Positions 1 to 9,700 of a stretch of 64,000 bases of DNA are shown here, one piece after another. A model generated the notes under the pieces. It worked only from the letters and a program-made list of their open reading frames with translations. It did no database searches and was not told the origin of the DNA. Each line of letters starts with the position of its first letter. Positions within the stretch are counted from its first letter, which is position 1. Source of the stretch: Vespula vulgaris. Its lineage: Eukaryota; Arthropoda; Insecta; Hymenoptera; Vespidae. The stretch lies in NCBI RefSeq assembly GCF_905475345.1, contig NW_026114518.1, positions 558,001 through 622,000 of the forward strand. Reading direction: 5' to 3'. Position numbers and translations under genes: made by a program.

Positions 1-13
1 GGGGTCATTGGTA

Positions 14-28
14 GGCGCTCCTCGCGCC
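14..28. other. Perfect inverted repeat GGCGC-N5-GCGCC (subtype B)
   Basis: Five-base arms GGCGC and GCGCC around TCCTC. The same element occurs in most B monomers, for example 48,209-48,223. Variants GGTGC (about 1,827), GGAGC (about 25,908) and GGCGATCC (about 47,053) weaken it, while AGCGCTCC (about 40,332) makes a different palindrome. It could form a small hairpin or cruciform. Whether it does is unknown. Confidence 0.75.
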
Positions 29-102
29 CTACACGGCCATATTTTGTTCATCCAGATCTGACCAATAGGAGCTGAGTTATATCGGTTTAAAGGGAACAAA
101 GG

Positions 103-120
103 AAAAAAAAATTTTTTTTT
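103..120. other. A9T9 tract, intrinsic-bend candidate
   Basis: Nine A followed by nine T. A run of this kind, usually A8-10 then T4-9 and followed by AACAATTTTT, occurs once in about half of all monomers. It is self-complementary and belongs to the class of A-tract that bends DNA and resists nucleosome wrapping. In the other monomers it is broken as GGAAAATAATCTTTCTTTAAC. Run length varies by a base or two and accounts for much of the 163/164/165 variation. Confidence 0.8.
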
Positions 121-217
121 AACAATTTTTTTCTCCGAAACTATAGCACCTAGAACAACCGGAGCGAGGGCATTGGAAAGGACTCGTCCCGCCTTACACG
201 CCCATATTTTTTTCATC

Positions 218-225
218 CAGATCTG
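218..225. other. CAGATCTG palindrome (BglII core), once per monomer
   Basis: An 8-bp palindrome in the conserved CATCCAGATCTGACC segment. It is present in most monomers, so the array should give a ladder of about 164 bp with BglII. It is absent from monomers with CAGAGCTG (subtype T and many C), CATATCTG, CAGATATG and AAATGTGACC (some D). Confidence 0.9.
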
Positions 226-240
226 ACCAACTGGAGCCGA

Positions 241-248
241 GTTATAAC
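241..248. other. GTTATAAC palindrome, recurrent
   Basis: An 8-bp palindrome within GAGTTATAACGG, conserved in most A, D, E, F and G monomers. It is replaced by GTTAGAAC, GTTACAAC or GTTACAGC in monomers that carry the interrupted A/T tract. It has a TATAA core, but I see no other promoter element beside it. Confidence 0.85.
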
Positions 249-652
249 GGTTTAAAGGGAACAAAGGAAAAAAAAATTTTTCTTTAACAATTTTTTCTTC
301 CGAAACTGTAGCACCTAGAACAACCGGAGCGAGGGCATTGGAAAGGACTCGTCGCGCCGTACACGCCCATATTTTTTTCATCCAGATCTGACCAACTGGA
401 GCCGAGTTATAACGGTTGAAAGGGAACAAAGGAAAAAAAAATTTTTTTAACAATTTTTCTCTCCGAAACTGTAGCACCTAGAACAACCGGAGCGAGGGCA
501 TTGGAAAGGACTCGTCGCGCCGTACACGCCCATATTTTTTTCATCCAGATCTGACCAACTGGAGCCGAGTTACAACGGATTAAATGGAACAAAGGAAAAT
601 AATCTTTCTTTAACAATTTTTGTCTCCAAAACTATAGCACCTAGAACAACCG

Positions 653-817
653 GAGCGAGGGCATTGGAAAGGGCTCGTTGCCTCCTACAAGACCATATTT
701 TTTTCATCCAGATCTGACTAATAGGAGCCGAGTTATAACGGTTTAAAAGGAACAAAGGAAAAAAAAATTTTTCTTTAACAATTTTTTAATCCGAAACTAT
801 AGCACCTAGAACAACCG
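653..817 (+). repeat. Monomer subtype E exemplar (165 bp)
   Basis: Subtype E reads GGGCTCGT, then GCCTCCTACAAGACCATAT, followed by CTGACTAATAGGAGCC and TTTAAAAGGAACAAAGG; the next unit boundary is marked by TTTTTTAATCCGAAACTATAG. Copies with these marks lie at 4,432, 7,371, 11,150, 22,947, 29,171 and 31,290, so it is a good tracer of block copying. In the right third a related form with CCTCCTACACGACC is common. Confidence 0.86.
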
Positions 818-1309
818 GAGCGAGGGCATTGGAAAGGACTCGTCGCGCCGTACACGCCCATATTTTTTTCATCCAGATCTGACCAACTGGAGCCGAGTTA
901 TAACGGTTTAATGGGAACAAAGGAAAAAAAAATTTTTTTAACAATTTTTCTCTCCGAAACTGTAGCACCTAGAACAACCGGAGCGAGGGCATTGGAAAGG
1001 ACTCGTCGCGCCGTACACGCCCATATTTTTTTCATCCAGATATGACCAACTGGAGCCGAGTTATAACGGTTTAAAGGGAACAAAGGAAAAAAAAATTTTC
1101 TTTAACAATTTTTCTCTCCGAAACTATAGCACCTAGAACAACCGGAGCGAGGGCATTGGAAAGTGCCCGTCGCGCCGTACACGCCCATATTTTTTTCATC
1201 CAGATCTGACCAATAGGAGCCGAGTTATAACGGTTTAAAGGGAACAAAGGAAAAAAAAAATTTTCTTTAACAATTTTTATCTCCGAAACTGTGGCATCTA
1301 GAACAACTG

Positions 1310-1472
1310 GACCGAGGTCGTTGGAAAGGGCTCGTCGCGCCCTACGCGCCCATATTTTTTTCATCCAGAGCTGACCAATAGGAGCCGAGTTACAACGGTT
1401 TAAATGGAACAAAGGAAAATAATCTTTCTTTAACAATTTTTTTCTCCAAAACTATAGCACCTAGAACAACCG
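1310..1472 (+). repeat. Monomer subtype C exemplar (163 bp, GACCGAGGTCGTTGG)
   Basis: Subtype C starts GACCGAGGTCGTTGGAAAGG and has CCCTACGCGCCCATAT. It is usually preceded by ATCTCCGAAACTGTGGCATC and an ACAACTGG junction instead of ACAACCGG. It carries the closest match in the array to the mammalian CENP-B box (annotated separately). It is often followed directly by subtype D, as here, and this C-D pair recurs at 8,028, 31,94x, 43,9xx, 48,846 and 55,24x. Confidence 0.88.
1316..1332 (+). other. CENP-B-box-like 17-mer in subtype C monomer
   Basis: The sequence GGTCGTTGGAAAGGGCT agrees with the mammalian CENP-B box consensus YTTCGTTGGAARCGGGA at 12 of 17 positions, and at 6 of the 9 bases usually treated as essential. 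Missing are the first T of TTCG and the C and last G of CGGG. Identical copies lie at 4,269, 8,034, 10,987, 12,296 and 15,411, and in most other C monomers. A functional box is not shown; the match may be chance. Confidence 0.35.
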
Positions 1473-1636
1473 GACCGAGGTTGTTGGAAAGGGCCCGTCG
1501 CGCCCTACAGGGGCATATATTTTTCATCCAAATGTGACCAATAGGAGCCGAGTTATAACGGTTTAAATGGAACAAAGGAAAAAAAATTTTTCTTTAACAA
1601 TTTTTGTCTACGAAACTGTGGCATCTAGAACAACTG
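1473..1636 (+). repeat. Monomer subtype D exemplar (164 bp)
   Basis: Subtype D has GACCGAGGTTGTTGGAAAGG, then GCCCGTCGCGCCCTACAGGG and GCATATATTTTTCATCC in place of CCCATAT plus seven T. This copy has CCAAATGTGACC where most monomers have CCAGATCTGACC, so it lacks the BglII palindrome. A sister form with CCCGTCACGCC and an intact AGATCT lies at about 3,605, 10,323, 14,585, 17,860, 21,957, 35,717, 36,71x and 38,68x. Confidence 0.87.
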
Positions 1637-1964
1637 GACCGAGGTCATTGGAAAGGGCTCGTCGCGCCCTACGCGCCCATATTTTTTTCATCCAGAGCTG
1701 ACCAATAGGAGCCGAGTTACAACGGTTTAAATGGAACAAAGGAAAATAATCTTTGTTTAACAATTTTTGTCTCCAAAACTATAGCACCTAGAACAACCGG
1801 ATAGGGGTCATTGGAAGGTGCTCCTCGCGCCCTACACGGTCATATTTCTTTCATCCAGATCTGACCAATAGGAGCCGAGTTATAACGGTTTAAAGGGAAC
1901 AAAGGAAAAAAAAAATTTTCTTTAACAATTTTTATCTCCGAAACTGTGGCACCTAGAACAAGCG

Positions 1965-2128
1965 GAGCAAGGGCATTGGAAAGGGCTCGTCGCCCCCTAC
2001 ACGGCCATATTTTGCTCATCCAGATCTGACCAATAGGAGCCGAGTTATAACGGTTTAAAGGGAACAAAGGAAAAAAAAATTTTCCTTTAAAATATTTTTC
2101 TCCGAAACTATAGCACCTAGAACAACCG
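1965..2128 (+). repeat. Monomer subtype F exemplar (164 bp)
   Basis: Subtype F is marked by GAGCAAGGGCATTGG (or GAGCGAGGG), CTCGTCGCCCCCTACACGGC and CATATTTTGCTCATCC. It is preceded by AAACTGTGGCACC or AAATTGTGGCACC and by ACAAACGG or ACAAGCGG at the junction, so the ACCGG site seen in other monomers is lost. It is usually followed by a subtype B monomer. Confidence 0.86.
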
Positions 2129-2532
2129 GACAGGGGTCATTGGAAGGCGCTCCTCGCGCCCTACACTGCCATATTTCTCTCATCCAGATCTGACCAATAG
2201 GAGCCGAGTTATAACGGTTTAGAGGGAACAAAGGAACAAAAAATTTTTCTTTAACAATTTTTTCTTCCGAAACTGTAGCACCTAGAACAACCGGAGCTAG
2301 GGCATTGGAAAGGACTCGTCGCGCCGTACACGCCCATATTTTTTTCATCCAGATCTGACCAATAGGAGCCGAGTTATAACGGTTTAAAGGGAACAAAGGA
2401 AAAAAAAATTTTCTTTAACAATTTTTCTCTCCGAAAATATAGCACCTAGATCAACCGGACAGGGGTCATTGGAAGGCGCTCCTCGCGCCCTACACGGCCA
2501 TATTTCTTTCATCCAGATCTGACCAACAGGAG

Positions 2533-2546
2533 CCGCGTTACAGCGG
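2533..2546. other. Inverted repeat CCGC-N6-GCGG
   Basis: Four-base arms around GTTACA, found in the AT-side of many B monomers (reading GGAGCCGCGTTACAGCGG). Subtype A has CCGAGTTATAACGG at this place, with only a three-base arm but an inner GTTATAAC palindrome. At 6,463, 32,840, 37,107, 39,243 and 41,541 the right arm is changed to GCCG and pairing is lost without compensation. Confidence 0.7.
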
Positions 2547-4917
2547 TTTAAATGGAACAAAGGAAAATAATCTTTCTTTAAAAATTTTTTTCTCCAAAAC
2601 TGTAGCACTTAGAACAACCGGACAGGGATCATTGGCAGGCGCTCCTCGCGCCCTACACGGCCATATTTTGTTCATCCAGATCTGACCAATAGGAGTCGAG
2701 TAATAACGGTTTAAAGGGAACAAAGGAAAAAAAAATTTTCTTTTAACAATTTTTTCCTCCGAAACTGTAGCACTTAGAACAACCGGAGCGAGGGCATTGG
2801 AAAGGACTCGTCCCGCCGTACACGCCCATATTTTTTTCATCCAGATCTGACAAACTGGAACCGAGTTATAACGGTTCAAAGGGAACAAAGGAAAAAAAAA
2901 TTTTTTTTTAACAATTTTTTCCTCCGAAACTGTAGCACTTAGAACAACCGGAGCGAGGGCATTGGAAAGGACTCGTCGCGCCGTACACGCCCATATTTTT
3001 TTCATCCAGATCTGACCAACTGGAGCCGAGTTATAACGGTTTAAAGGGAACAAAGGAAAAAAAAATTTTTTTAACAATTTTTCTCTCCGAAACTGTAGCA
3101 CCTAGAACAACCGGTGAGAGGGCATTGGAAAGGACTCGTCGCGCCGTACATGCCCATATTTTTTTCATCCAGAGCTGACCAATAGCAGCCGAGTTAGAAC
3201 GGTTTAAATGGAACAAAGGAAAATAATCCTTCTTTAACAATTTTTGTCTCCAAAACTATAGCACCTAGAACAACCGGACAGGGGTCATTGGAAGGCGCTC
3301 CTCGCGCCCTACACTGCCATATTTCTTTCATCCAGATCTGACCAATAGGAGCTGAGTTATAACGGTTTAAATGGAACAAAGGAAAAAAAAATTTTCTTTA
3401 ACAATTTTTCTCTCCGAAACTATAGCACCTAGATCAACCGGACAGGGGTCATTGGAAGGCGCTCCTCGCGCCCTACACGGCCATATTTCTTTCATCCAGA
3501 TCTGACCAACAGGAGCCGCGTTACAGCGGTTTAAATGGAACAAAGGAAAATAATCTTTTTTAACAATTTTTTTCTCCAAAACTGTAGCACTTAGAAGAAC
3601 CAGACCGAGGTTGTTGGAAAGGGCCCGTCACGCCCTACAGGGGCATATATTTTTCATCCAGATCTGACCAATAGGAGCCGAGTTATAATGGTTTAAAGGG
3701 AACAAAGGAAAAAAAAATTTTTTTTAAACAATTTTTTCCTCCGAAACTGTAGCAGCTAAAACAACCGGAGCGAGGGCATTGGAAAGTGCTCGTCGCGCCC
3801 TACGCGCCCATATTTTTTTCATCCAGATCTGAACAATAGGAGCCGAGTTATAACGGTTTAAAGGGAACAAAGGAAAAAAAAATTTTTCTTTAACAATTTT
3901 TTTCTCCGAAATTGTGGCACCTAGAACAAACGGAGCGAGGGCGTTGGAATGGGCTCGTCGCCCCCTACACGGCCATATTTTGCTCATCCAGATCTGACCA
4001 ATAGGAGCCGAGTTATAACGGTTTAAAGGGAACAAAGGAAAAAAAAATTTTTCTTTAACAATATTTTCCTCCGAAACTGTAGCAGCTAAAACAACCGGAG
4101 CGAGGGCATTGGAAAGTGCTCGTCGCGCCCTACGCGCCCATATTTTTTTCATCCAGATCTGAACAATAGGAGCCGAGTTATAACGGTTTAAAGGGAACAA
4201 AGGAAAAAAAAATTTTTCTTTAACAATTTTTATCTCCGAAACTGTGGCATCTAGAACAACTGGACCGAGGTCGTTGGAAAGGGCTCGTCGCGCCCTACGC
4301 GCACATATTTTTTTCATCCATATCTGACCAATAGGAGCCGAGTTACAACGGTTTAAATGGAACAAAGGAAAATAATCTTTCTTTAACAATTTTTGTCTCC
4401 AAAACTATAGCACCTAGAACAACCGGAGCGAGGGCATTGGAAAGGGCTCGTCGCCTCCTACAAGACCATATTTTTTTCATCCAGATCTGACTAATAGGAG
4501 CCGAGTTATAACGGTTTAAAAGGAACAAAGGAAAAAAAAATTTTTCTTTAACAATTTTTTAATCCGAAACTATAGCACCTAGAACAACCGGAGCGAGGGC
4601 ATTGGAAAGGACTCGTCGCGCCGTACACGCCCATATTTTTTTCATCCAGATCTGACCAACTGGAGCCGAGTTATAACGGTTTAAAGGGAACAAAGGAAAA
4701 AAAAATTTTTTTAACAATTTTTCTCTCCGAAACTGTAGCACCTAGAACAACCGGAGCGAGGGCATTGGAAAGGACTCGTCGCGCCGTACACGCCCATATT
4801 TTTTTCATCCAGATATGACCAACTGGAGCCGAGTTATAACGGTTTAAAGGGAACAAAGGAAAAAAAAATTTTCTTTAACAATTTTTCTCTCCGAAACTAT
4901 AGCACCTAGAACAACCG

Positions 4918-5080
4918 GAGCGAGGGCATTGGAAAGGACTCGTCGCGCCGTACACGCCCATATTTTTTTCATCCAGATCTGACCAACTGGAGCCGAGTTA
5001 TAACGGTTTAAAGGGAACAAAGGAAAAAAAAATTTTTTTAACAATTTTTCTCTCCGAAACTGTAGCACCTAGAACAACCG
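4918..5080 (+). repeat. Monomer subtype A exemplar (163 bp)
   Basis: The commonest subtype. Diagnostic pieces in order: GAGCGAGGGCATTGG, AAAGGACTCGTCGCGCCGTA, CACGCCCATAT followed by seven T, CAGATCTGACCAACTGGAGCC, GTTATAACGG, TTTAAAGGGAACAAAGG, an uninterrupted A9T7 run and CTCTCCGAAACTGTAGC. It carries about ten CpG, four of them in the 12 bases CTCGTCGCGCCG. A variant with AAAGTGCTCG instead of AAAGGACTCG pairs with subtype B in the right third of the window. Confidence 0.9.
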
Positions 5081-5243
5081 GTGAGAGGGCATTGGAAAGG
5101 ACTCGTCGCGCCGTACACGCCCATATTTTTTTCATCCAGAGCTGACCAATAGCAGCCGAGTTAGAACGGTTTAAATGGAACAAAGGAAAATAATCTTTCT
5201 TTAACAATTTTTGTCTCCAAAACTATAGCACCTAGAACAACTG
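5081..5243 (+). repeat. Monomer subtype T exemplar (163 bp, GTGAGAGGGC)
   Basis: Subtype T has GTGAGAGGGCATTGG in place of GAGCGAGGG, so its junction reads ACAACCGGTGAG. It also has CCAGAGCTGACCAATAGCAG and GAGTTAGAACGG, which removes both the BglII palindrome and GTTATAAC. Other copies lie at 3,11x, 9,83x, 11,80x, 14,09x, 15,73x, 17,37x, 19,01x, 21,46x, 23,60x and 28,19x. Confidence 0.85.
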
Positions 5244-6718
5244 GAGCGAGGGCATTGGAAAGTGCTCGTCGCGCCGTACACGCCCATATTTTTTTCATCC
5301 AGATCTGCCCAATTGGAGCCGAGTTAGAACGGTTTAAATGGAACAAAGGAAAATAATCTTTCTTTAACAATTTTTGTCTCCAAAACTATACCACCTAGAA
5401 CAACCAGACAGGGGTCATTGGAAGGCGCTCCTCGCGCCCTACACGGCCATATTTCTTTCATCCAGATCTGACCAATAGGAGCCGAGTTAAAACGGTTTAA
5501 AGGGAACAAAGGAAAAAAAATTTTTTTTAACAATTTTTCTCTCCGAAACTATAGCATCTAGAACAACTGGAGCGAGGGCATTGGAAAGTGCTCGTCGCGC
5601 CGTACACGCCCATATTTTTTTCATCCAGATCTGCCCAATTGGAGCCGAGTTAGAACGGTTTAAATGGAACAAAGGAAAATAATCTTTCTTTAACAATTTT
5701 TGTCTCCGAAACTATAGCACCTAGAACAACCGGAGCGAGGGCATTGGAAAGGACTCGTCGCGCCGTACACGCCCATATCTTTTTCATCCAGATATGACCA
5801 ACTGGAGCCGAGTTATAACGGTTTATAGGGATCAAAGGAAAAAAAAATTTTCTTTAACAATTTTTCTCTCCGAAACTATAGCACCTAGAACAACCGGAGC
5901 CAGGGCATTGGAAAGTGCCCGTCGCGCCGTACACGCCCATATTTTTTTCATCCAGATCTGACCAATAGGAGCCGAGTTACAACGGTTTAAATGGAACAAA
6001 GGAAAATAATCTTTGTTTAACAATTTTTGTCTCCAAAACTATAGCACCTAGAACAACCGGACAGGGGTCATTGGAAGGTGCTCCTCGCGCCCTACACGGT
6101 CATATTTCTTTCATCCAGATCTGACCAGTAGGAGCCGAGTTATAACGGTTTAAAGGGAACAAAGGAAAAAAAAAATTTTCTTTAACAATTTTTATCTCCG
6201 AAACTGTGGCACCTAGAACAAACGGAGCAAGGGCATTGGAAAGGGCTCGTCGCCCCCTACACGGCCATATTTTGCTCATCCAGATCTGACCAATAGGAGC
6301 CGAGTTATAACGGTTTAAAGGGAACGAAGGAAAAAAAAATTTTCTTTAACAATTTTTCTCTCCGAAACTATAGCACCTAGATCAACCGGACAGGGGTCGT
6401 TGGAAGGTGCTCCTCGCGCCCTACACGGCCATATTTCTTTCATCCAGATCTGACCAACAGTAGCCGCGTTACAGCCGTTTAAATGGAACAAAGGAAAATA
6501 ATCTTTTTTTAACAATTTTTCTCTCCGAAACTATAGCACCTAGATCAACCGGACAGGGGTCATTGGAATGAGCTCCTCGCGCCCTACACTGCCATATTTC
6601 TTTCATCCAGATCTGACCAACAGGAGCCGCGTTACAGCGGTTTAAATGGAACAAAGGAAAATAATCTTTCTTTAACAATTTTTTTCTCCAAAACTGTAGC
6701 ACTTAGAACAACCGGACA
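5242..6718. repeat. HOR-I spacer, 9 monomers
   Basis: Nine monomers complete the 41-monomer period between the two near-identical HOR-I blocks. About 5,244-5,700 alternates the GAGCGAGGG...AAAGTGCTCG form with subtype B, a short forerunner of the 327-bp dimer runs of the right third. About 6,061-6,68x recurs at 32,438-33,06x (offset 26,377). No sequence outside the satellite is present. Confidence 0.85.
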
Positions 6719-9700
6719 GGGGTCATTGGTAGGCGCTCCTCGCGCCCTACACGGCCATATTTTGTTCATCCAGATCTGACCAATAGGAGCTGAGTTATAT
6801 CGGTTTAAAGGGAACAAAGGAAAAAAAAATTTTTTTTTAACAATTTTTTTCTCCGAAACTATAGCACCTAGAACAACCGGAGCGAGGGCATTGGAAAGGA
6901 CTCGTCCCGCCTTACACGCCCATATTTTTTTCATCCAGATCTGACCAACTGGAGCCGAGTTATAACGGTTTAAAGGGAACAAAGGAAAAAAAAATTTTTC
7001 TTTAACAATTTTTTCTTCCGAAACTGTAGCACCTAGAACAACCGGAGCGAGGGCATTGGAAAGGACTCGTCGCGCCGTACACGCCCATATTTTTTTCATC
7101 CAGATCTGACCAACTGGAGCCGAGTTATAACGGTTGAAAGGGAACAAAGGAAAAAAAAATTTTTTTAACAATTTTTCTCTCCGAAACTGTAGCACCTAGA
7201 ACAACCGGAGCGAGGGCATTGGAAAGGACTCGTCGCGCCGTACACGCCCATATTTTTTTCATCCAGATCTGACCAACTGGAGCCGAGTTACAACGGATTA
7301 AATGGAACAAAGGAAAATAATCTTTCTTTAACAATTTTTGTCTCCAAAACTATAGCACCTAGAACAACCGGAGCGAGGGCATTGGAAAGGGCTCGTTGCC
7401 TCCTACAAGACCATATTTTTTTCATCCAGATCTGACTAATAGGAGCCGAGTTATAACGGTTTAAAAGGAACAAAGGAAAAAAAAATTTTTCTTTAACAAT
7501 TTTTTAATCCGAAACTATAGCACCTAGAACAACCGGAGCGAGGGCATTGGAAAGGACTCGTCGCGCCGTACACGCCCATATTTTTTTCATCCAGATCTGA
7601 CCAACTGGAGCCGAGTTATAACGGTTTAATGGGAACAAAGGAAAAAAAAATTTTTTTAACAATTTTTCTCTCCGAAACTGTAGCACCTAGAACAACCGGA
7701 GCGAGGGCATTGGAAAGGACTCGTCGCGCCGTACACGCCCATATTTTTTTCATCCAGATATGACCAACTGGAGCCGAGTTATAACGGTTTAAAGGGAACA
7801 AAGGAAAAAAAAATTTTCTTTAACAATTTTTCTCTCCGAAACTATAGCACCTAGAACAACCGGAGCGAGGGCATTGGAAAGTGCCCGTCGCGCCGTACAC
7901 GCCCATATTTTTTTCATCCAGATCTGACCAATAGGAGCCGAGTTATAACGGTTTAAAGGGAACAAAGGAAAAAAAAAATTTTCTTTAACAATTTTTATCT
8001 CCGAAACTGTGGCATCTAGAACAACTGGACCGAGGTCGTTGGAAAGGGCTCGTCGCGCCCTACGCGCCCATATTTTTTTCATCCAGAGCTGACCAATAGG
8101 AGCCGAGTTACAACGGTTTAAATGGAACAAAGGAAAATAATCTTTCTTTAACAATTTTTTTCTCCAAAACTATAGCACCTAGAACAACCGGACCGAGGTT
8201 GTTGGAAAGGGCCCGTCGCGCCCTACAGGGGCATATATTTTTCATCCAAATGTGACCAATAGGAGCCGAGTTATAACGGTTTAAATGGAACAAAGGAAAA
8301 AAAATTTTTCTTTAACAATTTTTGTCTACGAAACTGTGGCATCTAGAACAACTGGACCGAGGTCATTGGAAAGGGCTCGTCGCGCCCTACGCGCCCATAT
8401 TTTTTTCATCCAGAGCTGACCAATAGGAGCCGAGTTACAACGGTTTAAATGGAACAAAGGAAAATAATCTTTGTTTAACAATTTTTGTCTCCAAAACTAT
8501 AGCACCTAGAACAACCGGATAGGGGTCATTGGAAGGTGCTCCTCGCGCCCTACACGGTCATATTTCTTTCATCCAGATCTGACCAATAGGAGCCGAGTTA
8601 TAACGGTTTAAAGGGAACAAAGGAAAAAAAAAATTTTCTTTAACAATTTTTATCTCCGAAACTGTGGCACCTAGAACAAGCGGAGCAAGGGCATTGGAAA
8701 GGGCTCGTCGCCCCCTACACGGCCATATTTTGCTCATCCAGATCTGACCAATAGGAGCCGAGTTATAACGGTTTAAAGGGAACAAAGGAAAAAAAAATTT
8801 TCCTTTAAAATATTTTTCTCCGAAACTATAGCACCTAGAACAACCGGACAGGGGTCATTGGAAGGCGCTCCTCGCGCCCTACACTGCCATATTTCTCTCA
8901 TCCAGATCTGACCAATAGGAGCCGAGTTATAACGGTTTAGAGGGAACAAAGGAACAAAAAATTTTTCTTTAACAATTTTTTCTTCCGAAACTGTAGCACC
9001 TAGAACAACCGGAGCTAGGGCATTGGAAAGGACTCGTCGCGCCGTACACGCCCATATTTTTTTCATCCAGATCTGACCAATAGGAGCCGAGTTATAACGG
9101 TTTAAAGGGAACAAAGGAAAAAAAAATTTTCTTTAACAATTTTTCTCTCCGAAAATATAGCACCTAGATCAACCGTACAGGGGTCATTGGAAGGCGCTCC
9201 TCGCGCCCTACACGGCCATATTTCTTTCATCCAGATCTGACCAACAGGAGCCGCGTTACAGCGGTTTAAATGGAACAAAGGAAAATAATCTTTCTTTAAA
9301 AATTTTTTTCTCCAAAACTGTAGCACTTAGAACAACCGGACAGGGATCATTGGCAGGCGCTCCTCGCGCCCTACACGGCCATATTTTGTTCATCCAGATC
9401 TGACCAATAGGAGTCGAGTAATAACGGTTTAAAGGGAACAAAGGAAAAAAAAATTTTCTTTTAACAATTTTTTCCTCCGAAACTGTAGCACTTAGAACAA
9501 CCGGAGCGAGGGCATTGGAAAGGACTCGTCCCGCCGTACACGCCCATATTTTTTTCATCCAGATCTGACAAACTGGAACCGAGTTATAACGGTTCAAAGG
9601 GAACAAAGGAAAAAAAAATTTTTTTTTAACAATTTTTTCCTCCGAAACTGTAGCACTTAGAACAACCGGAGCGAGGGCATTGGAAAGGACTCGTCGCGCC

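Larger units (their letters stand above)
1..5241. repeat. HOR-I copy a, 32 monomers
   Basis: This block reappears at 6,719-11,959 with a constant offset of 6,718 bp (41 monomers). Every landmark I compared is at the same offset with the same variants, including private ones such as the E monomer at 653 and the T monomer at about 3,110. The only base change I noticed is G at 2,458 versus T at 9,176. Identity stops between 5,242 (T versus C) and 5,276. The left edge lies outside the window. Confidence 0.93.

Noticed and set aside
103..120. A-rich tail or target-site sign of a retroelement insertion
   Set aside because: The A run is an internal, regularly spaced part of the monomer and is always followed by a T run. 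No flanking duplication or element body is present.
241..252. TATAA within GTTATAACGG as a promoter element
   Set aside because: It recurs in hundreds of monomers without any partner element or gene downstream.
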